This document shows, piece after piece, positions 1 through 11,574 of a stretch of DNA of 50,765 nucleotides (within the stretch, counting starts at the first letter, position 1; every line of letters begins with the position of its first letter). Under the pieces are notes generated by a model that saw nothing but the letters and a program-made list of their open reading frames with translations, did not search any database and was not told where the DNA came from. Both the position numbers and the translations under genes were made by a program. The stretch covers positions 1 to 50,765 of the forward strand of contig MU859289.1 in the NCBI GenBank assembly GCA_033297205.1. Direction: 5' to 3'. This stretch comes from Pseudoneurospora amorphoporcata. Its lineage: Eukaryota; Ascomycota; Sordariomycetes; Sordariales; Sordariaceae.

Positions 1-12
1 GTTTAGGGGGGG

Positions 13-87
13 TTACCAGCTATTGCTAAAACCCCACTTATTGCAACGAAAATCCGTGCAAGAATTGTGTTGCAATAGCTAGGGTAA
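13..87. repeat. Imperfect inverted repeat at the window edge
   Basis: The arm at 13-26 pairs with the reverse complement of 71-87, apart from a two-base gap. The shared core is TTACC followed by AGCTATTGC. The loop of about 45 bp has no obvious coding content. It could be the end of a small palindromic element or a chance hairpin. Nothing further identifies it. Confidence 0.35.
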
Positions 88-318
88 TCACTGTACCCGC
101 CGCCTCCTCCAGAAAAGGCTACTTCCGCCGAAGCTATCAAAACGATCATCACTCACCAGTCACGGCCCTGCGTGTCCCTGCCGATCAACAGTGCTTCTCC
201 CCCCGCGCCGGTTGCACAATACCCTGAACATCAATCTGCCTCGAGGTTGTGGTAAGAGTCATGACCGGCGTCTCGAACTAGTTGTCTACAGCTTGATGAG
301 AGATTACGGGAACTGTAG

Positions 319-687
319 AAGACTAGATCCGTCGAGCGAGCGAGTACGCCCGCGCGGAAGAGATCCACAACCCTCGAAGGTGAAACGTCGATTAAATATC
401 CATACCGTACCGACCAACTCGACAGAAGATCCAGTCATGGTCTAGATACGGCAGCAGACGCCGAACGTCTCTCTAGGTATCTGCCACTTCTTGATGCTCA
501 ATACAAACAACCACGGCTGACGAGATACCAACACCAAAAAACCCAAGAGCCCGACATTTCCTTCACCAAACCCTTCCGCCACCCCTCCTGGGAATCAGCC
601 GAGCGCTCCTTCCTCGAACTCTTCATTACCAACCTCAGCGAAGGCTCGATGGTCGGATACGAAATGAATGCAGAGCCAGATACCTAA
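319..687 (+). other. Open frame of 122 codons without an internal start (possible exon or gene fragment)
   Basis: An uninterrupted frame runs from just after a TAG at 316-318 to a TAA at 685-687. It has a protein-like composition, and its last third is rich in aromatic, acidic and hydrophobic residues. There is no in-frame ATG until near the end, so if real it must be a 3' exon whose start lies upstream, or a remnant. I do not recognise the family. It converges on the 3' end of the nuclease-like gene, leaving only 15 bp between the two stop codons. Confidence 0.25.
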
Positions 688-702
688 GGTAGGTAGTCAG
701 CA

Positions 703-1960
703 CTAATCAGCTGGAGGAATCTTAAGGATCGTCTGCCGAAACCATGGCCAGTACACGTCTCGCGACCACTGGGCCAGGTACTGGACCACGCATATGATTT
801 TGTACACTCCGAGCGCCGACTCTGTCGAACCGATATGTGTTCGAGCCCAAAAAGTCTGATAGACCATGTCGTGTTAGTACCTATCTCTTCTATCATGCGA
901 CGCTACAACGAAGGAAGGACGGAGGGAGGGACGGAGGGAGGGACGGAGGGAGGGGGTAGACCAAAGCAATGTCGATTTGGACTTACAGTACTCTTGCCAT
1001 CGTTCGTACTTGCTGTCAGGTACCAATCATGACCCATGATAACAATGCCGGGAAGGAACTCGAGACCGAGATCATCCCGCGTTTCGTGCCGCATGTCGCC
1101 CACAGCCCTACTACTACTACTACTACTATCGCCGTCCGTATCGCCCTGCGCCATCCAACGCAGAAAGTTCCACTGCGCAGCTTGCCACACGGCTATCCGC
1201 AGTCCCGCTTCATCCCAGTTATCGTCCGATCTCTTAGTTTCGATGCTGACAGTTATAGGGTTGCGGCGGAGGGGGAAGTGATCGGTGTGGTTGATGGACT
1301 GATAATGGTCCGGAATCGATTTGCGAACAGCGTCAATCGTCTTGGTGATGTGGTCCTCGCCCTCTGGGCCTCCAACTTTGGCCGGGTCGATGTACAGACA
1401 AAAGTCAATGTTTTGGAATGGTGCTAGGGGAGGTTTCCCGATGCCAATCCCGGCAGTTGTGCACATGGTGAAGTTGACGGGTTGTGCAAAGAGGTTGCTT
1501 GTTGCCGTTGGCTGGTTGGACGAGCGGAAACGTAGCGCTGTCTCGAGGACGCGCTGGTGTACTTCGGTATTCCACGTGCTCTCGTCTTGCGAGTTCTCCT
1601 CGCAGTTGGCGGCTGCTTCAAGGATATTTAACACGTGTTCCGTGGATGGGGTTGGCCCGTATGTATCTCGATGGGCCGAATACTTGGAGTCGTCGATGCC
1701 GATGCTGATGATTCGCTGAGGGTGGCTTGTAATAGCATCCTGTAAGGTACATGTATACATGTTAGTATATAGAGTGGATTGCCAATTGGAGCACCACTCA
1801 CCTTGGCAGATGGGCTGATAACGCCAGTTCCAGAAGCGAGGGGCTCAACAACGTTCAGGAGGTCGACAAGCGGGCTAGGCAAGTCGAGTTCAAGGAGGCT
1901 GAGATTCCGTCGAGCTAGGCCCTCGAAGACCTCTAGCCTGTCCCAAGCGGGCCAGGCCTT
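703..1960 (-). CDS. PD-(D/E)XK nuclease-like domain protein, 5'-incomplete
   Basis: Three exons are supported on the minus strand: 1960-1802, 1739-987 and 855-703, with introns of 62 and 131 nt, both phase 0 with GTGAGT/GTAAGT donors. The product matches the fungal PD-(D/E)XK-like family. An IDFCLYI strand supplies the Asp, an IETKR strand supplies E-x-K, and WQAAQW and an FLPG...MGHDW strand follow. After the second intron comes the family's C-terminal block GVYKIICVVQYL...YWPWFRQTIL. The catalytic D and E-x-K residues look intact. The coding frame runs back to a stop near 2000 without any ATG. A plausible acceptor (CCCACAG) at 1961-1967 suggests a missing first exon. The dispersed repeat begins just upstream, so the gene may instead have been truncated by it. 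In this family such proteins are mostly of unknown role; active nuclease function is inference. Confidence 0.75.
918..956. repeat. GACGGAGGGAGG minisatellite inside an intron
   Basis: About three copies of a 12-nt purine-rich unit lie wholly inside the second intron of the nuclease-like gene. They help make that intron (131 nt) twice the size of the others in this window. On the coding strand the tract is pyrimidine-rich and lies in the middle of the intron. Confidence 0.7.
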
Positions 1961-1997
1961 CTGTGGGGAGCGCGTGGATGAGCTCTTGGTGGGCGAG

Positions 1998-2477
1998 TGT
2001 CACACGGACATTGCCCACAGTCCAGGGGTTAGGATCGTAAGACTCAACAGAGCCTCAACGCCTAGCATTAGCCTCAAGATGCTCAGTGGCCTCCGGCCAC
2101 AACACCCACCTCGGCCAGACCCTCGGCCGGACCCACGGCCGGGCCCTCGGCCACGGTCATCCCAGAAGCAACCACAGCCAACCAAGCAAGAAGCAGGGCG
2201 CCCGGATAAAGGACAGCACCAAAAGGAAGATGAAGAATGGATGAAGGCATTCAGGAAGATCCACACGTATGCAGACTGCTAGATAGATGTCTTGAAGCCT
2301 CAGGCGACAAGGCTTGATGCGTACCTCAAGTACGTACCGATTCCCTTTGGCATAAGAAGGTCTTGAAGCCCAACCTTCTCCTGGAGGTTGAGAAGATCAA
2401 CAGGGCCTTCGAGACCAAAGTAGTTTATTAGCTGAATTGAACTACTGTTCCAAGCTCTAAATACAGCCCTTGTCACA
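1998..2477. repeat. Dispersed repeat, copy A
   Basis: This block aligns end to end with 32938-33236 in the same orientation. Both begin with TGTCACACGGACAT followed by GCCCACAGTCCAGG, and both end in CCCTTGTCACA. Copy A carries about 180 bp of extra internal sequence, including a GGCC-rich stretch at 2094-2160. No transposase or reverse-transcriptase frame is visible in either copy, so it looks like a non-autonomous or worn element. Its left edge coincides with the loss of the nuclease-like gene's N-terminal frame. Confidence 0.7.
2094..2160. repeat. CCTCGGCC-type GC-rich tandem stretch
   Basis: Short irregular repeats of CTCGGCC/CACGGCC lie inside copy A of the dispersed repeat and are absent from copy B. 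This marks an expansion in one copy or a loss in the other. Confidence 0.55.
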
Positions 2478-2982
2478 GAACATGTCTGGTACTGACCCCG
2501 ACTGGATGAACCCATGTGATGCGTGCATCTTCCTCTCCTGAAAGGAACAATCCACACTCGAAGACTGTTCTAATCCCAAGAAGCAGCCTCTTTACCTCTA
2601 TGCATGATCCCTTTCTAGGTCCAGCAATGTCGCCAGAGTCCCAGTTCGTGACAATGCCCAGTGGGGGACAATGACAAACAAAAGGGGCGGAAAGTAGAAG
2701 AAACAGGAAAGATGAAGGACATTACCTGTGGTTCCAATGGGAAAATCCAGAACAGCTCAGATACTTGAAGAAGCATCACAGTCAGTATTTATAACCCTCA
2801 TCTTGGTCGTCCTGTTCCTCAACTTTTGTGCCCAGACAGGCGATTCACTGCGGACGACACTCGGAGAGAACTCACAGCATCCATCTCCTTAGCAAGCCGT
2901 GCTGGAAGCCGATACCTAGCCAAACATCAACTTCACTCACAAGGCAACAACAACAACAAGAACAACAACAACAACACCAACC

Positions 2983-5900
2983 ATGTTAACGCCAGTGGGC
3001 ACCGGCGTCCTGCGCTACAGCTACCCCATGGGCGACACGCCAGCCGTGTGCTTGACGCAGGATATTCCCCCTTCATTTCGTGTTCCCGTTCGTTCTCGGG
3101 CCCACCATGAGGAGGAAGGACAGGAAACTGAAGCAGAGGAGCAAAAAAGAGAGGAACAAGACGGAGAGGAGAAAGAAGAAGACGAGAACGAAGGAAAAGA
3201 GAAAAAAGAAAAAGAGAATGAAAAGAGCCAAAAAGACACCGACAATGGCAACAACCAAGAAGAAGACCTAATCAACATCTTGCTTCTTGGATGCGGAGAT
3301 CTTCGCAAGATCCTCTTCACGATCCATCATGATGGTAAGTCTGTCTTGTCCAGGCAGTCATCCGGATATCCATCCATCTGTGGCATGACTTCTCGTTCGC
3401 TAACTTGTGGTGAGGAATAGCAGGTCGCCGACTAGACATAACCTGCTGTGACAATGAGCGAAGCATCATAGGTGCGTACCACTTACCTACCCACCTTACT
3501 TAGCTCTCATATGCGTGGCAACAGAAGCATAAACTGACCTCCAGTCCCTCCACACTTATGTTGACAGCCCGTAACATCCTCCTCCTAACCCTCCTCATCG
3601 ACATGGACTCCAAGTCCCAAACCCAACCCTCCTTCCCTCTCTCTCCTATACACGACCTCTTCCCAATCTACTACCACTTTTACGTCACCCCGCGCGTCGC
3701 CAGCCTCGTCGCCTCACAAGCCCGCAAGCTAAGTTCAGACGCGATGTCTTCCTCCCTCCAAGCCTGGCATGCAAGCACCTACGGCCTTGGAGGACTCCGC
3801 TTCTGTGACTCGCACTCTCTCTTGCGCGTCCGCGAAATCTGGCAATGCTGGGCTCGTTTCAACGACGACGGCGACGACGACGGCGACGGCGACGGCCACG
3901 AAACCAAAAAAGCCGTGGTTACCGACATCAAAGCAAAGTTCCAAGCAAACCTGGCTGCCACACGAGAGATGAAAACCGATGATGAGAGAGTAGACAACAC
4001 TGGCGGTCGTGATGGCCTCGTCTACACAGCGATACGATCAGCTGCGCCGGCGGCAGCACTACTAGATGTGGATATGCCGCGCCATCTCAATGAACTCCAT
4101 TGGCGGTTTTGGAAGTTCGGGCGTATCTCCTCCTTCCATGACACTCGCGCCGCCAATAAGGCCGCACGTGCAGACAAAAAAGAGGACACGCGGGTGAACC
4201 CCATGTTCGTCACGCCGGAATCGGACGGGCATGTGAGGATGCACTGGGGCCTTGACCCGCTCTTGGGGTTTCCGTTGGCGGAGGCGTATGTGAGGACCGA
4301 GGACGAGCCGGAGATATGGGCCGCCGAGGGATTGAATGCACAGACAAAGGTTTTGTCGCTTGCTATGGGCACGTTCGCCCATTGGTGCCAGAGTTTTCAG
4401 CAAGCATGGGGGGCGGCGGGTAGGAGGAGTGGTGTGGTGATGAGGTGGTTCGTTGGCGACGCGATTGCCTTTGGGCATTCTTTGCAGGGTCTTGCGAATA
4501 CACGCGGCGGCATTCGTAAAAACTCCCACTGGTACCACAGCCGGCATGGCTTCCTGTCATTGGTGCTTGATGGGGAGGATTACAACATGAAGCCCGGCAC
4601 AAGCCGTACCTCGTATCCTGCCCCGTTATCCTTCATGGTCATCGACACCTCCAACCTCACCGATGACCTCGGCGCACTCAACGTGCTGATAGCAACCTCC
4701 CCGCTGCTCAAGAACAACGCAGCCGCCACCATCTACACCGAGATGCTCACCCGGTATCACCGCACTTACAAACAAGAGGCCGACAACCTCCTTTGCGGCC
4801 CTCTCTCCACCGTCGGCCTCCTCCTCGGTCTGGTCTGCGTAGAACATTCCACCAATACCTCCCCTTACCCAGGCGCATCGCAGGACGCCATGACCTACAA
4901 TTGGATAAAGTACCTCTACGGATCTGCTCTGCCCCCAGATATGGCTCCAAAGCTGTACCAGACTTACGAGCGGCTGAGATGGAAGCGGCCCATGGCGCAC
5001 TAGGCGTGCGCTTTCAACCCGTCACCACCTGGCCCGTCACTCCCAGTGTACCCCATCAAATTCAAGGACAAGGACCTCGCCAGCCTGCTTCACCAGATGT
5101 ACCAGAAGATGTTCTGGGACGACTGTCAAGGCGAGATCATCGCCCACGAGCTAAACAATATGAACCTTCTTACAGGCGACATGGACGACGGCGGCGCCCC
5201 TGAGCGAAGGTCCAACCACAAACTCTACACGCCCGCTAGCTTTGCTGCTTTCCTGAAATTCATCAAGAGCAGAGCACAAGTGGACGACTGGACCGTGACC
5301 ATTGAGGCAGTCCTCGCCCTAATTGAGCAAGAACCGCCAAGGCAACCACATGGAGACAGTGAGCCCGTCGCTGATTACACCCCAGAGTTGAGGGCGTGGC
5401 TGCACCTGTTTGGCGTGTATAAGCTTGAATGGAATCGATTGGTGCCGAGATGGGAGCGGCTTTGGCAGTTGCGGACGTGGAAGTCCATTCCGCCGGTGAT
5501 GTGCGTGACGGTGGTGGTGCCTCAGGAGGCGTTACCCAAGGTGGGCAGGTTGGAGATGGAGAATTTGCGACTCGGAAGGCCGAGTTTTGTCGAGTGTGCC
5601 ATTTCCAAGCCGGGCGTCGACGACAAAAGTTGTCACGGGTTCGCGGCGGTCCAAGTCGGCTATGGATGGCCGCAGAACAGCAACACTCGCATAAGAGGGC
5701 CCGGTTCGATCTTCATAGTTGACCCCGCGCGTGCTCCGGGTCTGGAAGGGGAATGCCACTTGTTGGTGTCCTTTATGGTCCCGACCTCGGTGCTTCTTCG
5801 AGATGGTAAAACGTCGACGGTGAAGGTCCAGTTTCGACGGACGCCCAGCACCGCCGATTATGAAGGTGGTCAAGGCGGTCTTGGACCCGGACTGACCATA

Positions 5901-7568
5901 TACGAAACCCCCCTCCACAACTACGACCAGGTCGTCATCACCCAATACATGCCTAAACAGAGAGGCATCCCGACCCTGCATGAGTTTCCCACGTCAGTAC
6001 CTCCTCCGGATCTGCAGGCCAGGACAACCATCGTAGGTAGCATCGCCAACACCACAGGTAAAATCACCTCCCTCGCAGCTCGCATTCGCTTCACCTGTCC
6101 CGAACTAAACTCTCGTCTGGCAAACGGTTACACCGCCCGCTGCCGCGTCGTATCGCCGTGTGCATTCCTCATCACCCTCAAGGGAACCCCTACCGCAAGA
6201 CTCTGTAACATGAATTCCACAAAGTCGGATGAGCCGGTTCCTCGGTCCATAGAGGCATCCATACCCCAAGGAGGACGGACATGGGAGTCAACCTTCACCT
6301 TCTCCTTCCCCCTTCTTTCAGACGTGACCGAGGCAGAACTTGTCACCGGCCCCGTGAGTCCTGCCAACAACTTCATCGAGCTGACCGTCCCTGTCATCCG
6401 CCCAGAGAACTTCCGGAGAATCGCCACGGCTTCCCCATCATGGATCTACCCCGCTGTCCTCCCCCTCCCCCTTTCATCCCCGCCGGTGCCAATCTCATGG
6501 TCCATCCCCTACCTTCCCTGCATTGACAAACTCCCAGTTATCGACCTTGAGAAAATCCGCAAGTCCTCAGAACCCTCCTGGGACGGCTTCAAGCGCTGGC
6601 TCGACAACTACACCCGCATCTATTCCGACTGGGAACACCGATACATGAACGCACGGGCGTCCGTGCAAGAAAACTTGTTGAGCGCAGGCGAGTCGTCCTG
6701 TTTGCACTGGAAGAAGATGGTGAGGGCCATGTTTATGCTCTTTGCCGGGGCCGCCAAGAGGCAGATTACTTTTGTTGTCTGCCGCAAAGGGCAAATGAGG
6801 GTGGAGATGGTCTTCTACATGTCATGTGTGAGGCTCGACATGGCAAACCGGTGCTTGGTACTTGACGGAGCAGTTCTCGTGAGGACGGCGGAGACGAGTA
6901 GGTTGATGGATGTGTTGGAGAAGATGTTTAAGGACGGTGATGTTTTGACGCTAGCGAGCCTAGCGGATGCCGAGGCTCGCATACATGTAGGAGCTGAGCT
7001 GGACACGAAGCCCATTGTCTGCTACTTCCAGACTACACCTGACGCCATCCAGATGTGGAAAGAGATCCTCCCAGCTTATGTCGAGCGTTGCCGAACGTGG
7101 GAGCATGACCCCGAAAGATGCGAGTACGTCCACCGCGCTGGCGAAACAGGAGTGGTCAGCCCAATGGATGTTGATGAAGACGAGTCCTCGGTCCTTTGCA
7201 GCTGTGGCAACGGGCAGCTCCCGGACAATGAGAGAGTCCCGTCGAAAGTGTGGGAGATGATCAAGAGGCGTCTGGTGAGGGTGGCTATCTCCCCTCCGTT
7301 TGGATGTGCATTTGTCGAGAAACCGTATCTGCCGGAGGATATAGCCACTGTGAATAATCAGGCTCCGCCGCCGCCACCACCGCCGCGTGGTCCTCCTAAA
7401 GCTGTGTGCAGGAACTGTAAAAGAGAAAAGAGAAAGGATGGAGGGGAGTTGGATCAGACTTGTCCCGTATGCGGGGGAATGAAGTATTGTTCCAGGAATT
7501 GCCAAAGGGCCGATTCAAGGAGGCACAAGAAAGAGGAGTGTCCGAGAGGGAAGGGAAAGAAGAAGTAA
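2983..7568 (+). CDS. DUF4470 and MYND zinc-finger protein with one in-frame TAG
   Basis: Exons are 2983-3334, 3424-3471 and 3568-7568, with consensus splice sites (GTAAGT and GTGCGT donors, CAG acceptors). The start has CAACCATG context after an AAC-rich leader. An acidic/lysine-rich linker lies at residues about 45-95. The exon junctions rebuild a DUF4470 domain: LLLGCGDLRKILFT, then RRLDITCCDNE, then ARNILLLTLLID...YYHFY. The C-terminus (about codons 1414-1462) has the MYND pattern C..C...C..C...YCS..CQ...H...C. A TAG at 5001-5003 would end translation after 611 residues. The same frame then stays open to 7568, and the next recognisable segment starts 42 nt later. Either this is a nonsense mutation or a small frameshift pair, or two proteins are made. 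MYND fingers mediate protein binding; the family's function in fungi is unclear. Confidence 0.75.
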
Positions 7569-7610
7569 AGGTAAAAGAAGGATGTAGTAGCAAGCTTGTA
7601 TGATAGAATA

Positions 7611-9593
7611 TTATCTCTCTTTCCTGTCCTCCCATTGTTTCTTGACAAACTCGGCGCATCGTTCCGCAACCATCACCACCGGTGCCATCGTATGCGCACT
7701 TGGAATCTTGGGAAACACGCTAGCATCGGCGATTCTCAAGTTCTCGATGCCATGGACCTTGAGCTTCTGGTCTACCACTCCTTCTCTTGGGTTATTTGAC
7801 ATCCGGCAGGTACAGGAGACATGGAGGCTGGATACGCAGACGCGGGAGGCATAGGCGTCTATTTCGCTGTCCGTGACAGTGCGCCAATTCGGTATTTGAA
7901 AGTCCTTCTTCTTGGGTTCGCTGATTGTAGACCTGGAAACAGATGCTTCTCCGGCTCCAGGCAAGAGATCTTTGCCAGGTACAGGGACGGGTTTCTCGTC
8001 TGCTGGCTTCTTCCTTCCTCGAAGCGTCTGTAACCATGCCGTCTTTGGTTCGTAAAGAGCGTCCAAGTACACCAAATCCATCCCCGGCGCAATCGTCAGT
8101 GGTGCCTCATGCAGGTACCCCGTGTTCTCAAACTCCTCTGCCAATCGCATAGTGAACCGCACCGCCTTCCTCATCGTTGCTCGATCCTTCTCATCGGTCA
8201 TCATTGGGTAACAGATCTGTGGATCAGACAAAGGGTCATCAGACGCAAGCTTGACATGCCCCCTCGAATGCGGTTGGATGAGCGTTGTGTACCACGTGAA
8301 GAGTGATTTGCCGGAGATGTTCACGGTCAGACAGTTGACGGGGTTGATCATGATCTCGACATCCGAAGTGTTCTGGGGAAGAGAAATGTCCATGGTGTTT
8401 TGGCCTGAGTCGTCGTTGTGTCGAACGGCCATTGTGTTCTCGTCGAGAGCTGCGGTGCGTACGAAAATGCTGCGGGAAGTGGTTCCATTGGCGAGTAGGC
8501 CTTTGCCAAAGAAGAGGTAAAGGAGGAGGTGCCAAAGGAAGACGAGGGCATTCTCAAGGCAGTGGAGGGTATGCTTCCGTGGGAGCTCCGTGATGATGGG
8601 GACGGACGTGTGATCGGAGAGGCCTTGTCCCACCGCTGGGAGATCATGGATGACTGGTATTCCGAGGGATTCGAGATGCTTGCGTGGCCCGACGCCACTT
8701 AGCATCAGGAGCTGGGGCGTGCTGATGGTCCCACTGCAGACGATGACTTCCCTTTGGGCTTTGACCGTGTACTCGCGGCCACCTTCTCGAACCCTCACAC
8801 CCGTCACCCGTGTCCCATTCTTGTTGAGGGGCAGCCTCGAAGCTACCACTCCAGTACAGATCTTCAACCCCTTCCTCTCCCTCGCCGTCTCCTTGGGCAA
8901 CCAAGCCTTGAACGCTGACAATCTCTGACCCTTCTCATCAACAGTCTGATCCATCACAAAGCATCCTTGTGCGCTTGCACCTGGATCATTCACCCCCTCT
9001 CCCACAGGTAACCCAACTCTGCTCGCCGCTTCCTCCACAAAAGGTATACACTCCAGCTCGAAAACCGACTTCTTTGGCTTGACCACATTTTCGCTTCTCC
9101 TAAACCACGGTTCGACCCCATTCCAGCTCCAGTCGTGGAGTCCATACACTTCAGCCCACTGGTTGTACCCCCCCGCCCCGCCTCTTGTCCAAAGCAAAGC
9201 ACTGATGCGTGTCGCCCCGCCCAAGGCCTCGGCGGTCCAGAGAGCTGCTCGTCTGCCCTTGGCAGCGGGGATCGGGTCGGAGTGTCGGACAACGGATTGG
9301 AGGAAAGGAAAGTTGAAGTTTTGAGAGAGCAGAGGGATTCGGGAGAGAACATTGTCGTGTATTTGACCGCGTTCGAGGAGGAGGACGGAGACGCTGGGAG
9401 ATTCGGAGAGACGCGAGGCTAAGACGCAGCCTGCTGTGCCGCCTGCATGGAATACGAGTTAGCTGGAGTTGACCTGGAGAGGCAGACGAAGAGGGGAAAT
9501 TGGGGACTTACCGCCAACGATAATGTAGTCGAAGGTTTGGTCTTGGATATCGGCTGCGTGGACGGTCGGGTAGGACGGTGGGAATGGCCACAT
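7611..9593 (-). CDS. GMC family FAD-dependent oxidoreductase
   Basis: Two exons, 9593-9512 and 9442-7611, flank a 69-nt intron (GTAAGT...ATGCAG) and give 637 residues, typical for the glucose-methanol-choline family. The splice restores the FAD-binding DYIIVGGGTAGCVLASRL near residues 22-39. That is followed by the family's LGGATRIS-type loop and GTISTPQLLMLSGVGP (GMC signature 2). The C-terminal block keeps the active-site His in SSLHVSCTCRM and the second His in SAHTMAPVVMVAERCA, with IADASVFP before it. No signal peptide is evident, so an intracellular alcohol or choline-type oxidase/dehydrogenase is likely. The substrate cannot be read from sequence. It converges on the MYND gene with 42 bp between stops. 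Confidence 0.88.
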
Positions 9594-10212
9594 GGTCGTC
9601 GTGTTTGAAGAAAATCGAGCGTCGAGACAGGATGTTGGACGGGAGCGTGTCTGTCGGGTGTTCGTGCTGACTTCCGCTAAAGCGCTGTATTACAGGTGCT
9701 GTAACGCTGTGACGTGCATTCCTGCAACCTTCCGCTCGTCTCGTCTCATCGAGGCAGAACTTTGAGATTGAAGATGAGGAGGGGACCTCCAGAATCCTAG
9801 GGGCTGAGGCTTGCCAGGTACTTGGCTTCCTCGTATGCCTACCTTAGCTTGTGCCTTCCATTCTGAACAACTTGCGCCTTCCTGTCTTCAATCTGCTCAT
9901 TCCTTTCTTCTCAAGCTCTTTCCCAGAGTCTGGTGTGAATGGGGGCATCCTTCTTTCCCAAAGGGTTCTGTGCGGGGTAAGTGCTGTGTTTTGTACGGGC
10001 CCGTCGGTCAGGGGTCGGTCCCGAGTCCTGAATGACACTGACTTCCCCTCCACAACACCAAACCAACACCATAGCCTTGCATAATGGAAACACCCAAGGT
10101 AAAACAACAAAAACAAGAGGTATCATGTACTGTACTAATCTATCCCTTTTTCCTAGCCCATCATCCCGTCTATCCCAACTCCTTTTCCCATTCCCATGCT
10201 CGTCCACCGCAT
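9594..10212. other. Intergenic region upstream of the GMC gene
   Basis: About 620 bp lie between the start of the GMC gene and the stop of the sulfide:quinone oxidoreductase gene. It should contain the GMC promoter and the oxidoreductase 3' UTR. I see no further gene, RNA or repeat in it. Confidence 0.5.
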
Positions 10213-11574
10213 CTAAAACTTCCACCCCTTAGGACCAGCCCAAGTGCCCTTGACCATGGCATTGAAATACACCCAAGGGAAGAAATCCTTCTTCAAATGA
10301 TAAAACGCCCTCCTCGGCGTTCCCTGATCCAGCGCACCACCCACAACCGGCAATCCACCAAACGTCTCCTTGGGCACGCCCGCATACTTGAACTCGGCCA
10401 GCATGACCTTGCCGTACTCGGTCACCAGCGGGCACGAGGTATACCCATCATACTCTTGCACGGCCTCCTTGCCCTCCAGCGTCCTCAACAAGTTCTCGAC
10501 AAGAACGGGCGCCTGCGCAGTGACAGCAGCCGCAGTCTTGGAAGTAGGCAAGCTCGAGGCATCGCCCGCCGACCAGACGTTCTTGAACTTGGTGTGCTGG
10601 GTGGTAGCCTGGTTGACGTCGACGAAGCCAGCGGCGTCAGCGACACTGCTGTTCTTGACGAAGGCGTAGGGTCCCATCTTGGGGACGACATGGAGCAAGT
10701 CAAAGTCCCTGGTAACCTTGTCCTCGCCCTTGGCGAACACCGCCTTGGTACCGTTAACCTCGACAAGATCGTGACCAAACAAACCCTCGACGCCGCGCTC
10801 CTTGCGCAGCTCCTCCAAACGAGCAGCATACTTGGGCACGCCGAACATGACGGGCAACGCCGTCGCGAAAGCAATCTGGATCGCGCCCGACTCGGGAGAA
10901 GAAGGGTTATACAGCCCCGCCTTCTTCCAGTGGTCCAGCGCCATCCACAGCACCTTCTGCGGAGCACCAGCGCACTTGATCACGCCCGCGGGCTGCGTGA
11001 AGATAGCCTGGCCCCTTTTGAGCTTCTCAATAGTCGGGAAGACCTTGGAAACAGTATGCGCGCCATAAATGGTCGAGACAGGGGCGCTAGGGTCAGCGAG
11101 CGCCTCGGGCAAGCCCTTGATCTTGTCGTAGGCGATTTCGATTCCCGGCACGACAATCAGGTGCTCGTAGCCGATCTTGTCGCCATTGCTCAACGTGACG
11201 GAGTCGGTCTCGGGCGAGAGCTGCGAGACGGCCTGGTTGTAGAACTTGAGCTTGGGGTCCATGAGGGAGGCCTCGTCGCGGCGCAGGGACAAGGCGTCTT
11301 TGAGCCCGCCGCCGACCAGCGTCCAGCCGGGCTGGTAGTGGTGGTACTGAGCCGGGTCGATGACGGCGATTTCTTGGGGAGAGAACTTGCCGGTGCGCAG
11401 GAGCTGGTGGGAGATGGAGAGGCCGGCTGCGCCGCCGCCTACCACCACGATGCGGTGCGAGCGGGAGGTGCCGGTTACGGGGGGAGCGGCGGAGGCGAAG
11501 CCACGGCGCATGAGAGGGACAGAGAAGCGGGTGGCTGCCGTGAGGGCCGACTTGGTGATGAGTGCGCTGCTCAT
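10213..11574 (-). CDS. Sulfide:quinone oxidoreductase, mitochondrial (HMT2/SQOR type)
   Basis: Single exon, 453 residues, the usual length for eukaryotic SQR. Residues 1-30 are basic, serine/alanine-rich and lack acids, ending near RRGFASAA, a mitochondrial presequence. The FAD Rossmann motif VVVGGGAAG lies at about 43-51. Both redox cysteines are present: Cys201 in GVIKCAGAPQK and Cys381 in YTSCPLV, matching the pair that carries the trisulfide in this family. SAGDASSLPTSKTAAA is the second FAD contact. It oxidises H2S on the inner mitochondrial membrane, passes electrons to ubiquinone and gives a persulfide. It lies head to head with the persulfide dioxygenase gene, the next enzyme in the route. 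Fission yeast HMT2 and human SQOR are the reference members. Confidence 0.93.
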   Translation of the reverse strand: MSSALITKSALTAATRFSVPLMRRGFASAAPPVTGTSRSHRIVVVGGGAAGLSISHQLLRTGKFSPQEIAVIDPAQYHHYQPGWTLVGGGLKDALSLRRDEASLMDPKLKFYNQAVSQLSPETDSVTLSNGDKIGYEHLIVVPGIEIAYDKIKGLPEALADPSAPVSTIYGAHTVSKVFPTIEKLKRGQAIFTQPAGVIKCAGAPQKVLWMALDHWKKAGLYNPSSPESGAIQIAFATALPVMFGVPKYAARLEELRKERGVEGLFGHDLVEVNGTKAVFAKGEDKVTRDFDLLHVVPKMGPYAFVKNSSVADAAGFVDVNQATTQHTKFKNVWSAGDASSLPTSKTAAAVTAQAPVLVENLLRTLEGKEAVQEYDGYTSCPLVTEYGKVMLAEFKYAGVPKETFGGLPVVGGALDQGTPRRAFYHLKKDFFPWVYFNAMVKGTWAGPKGWKF

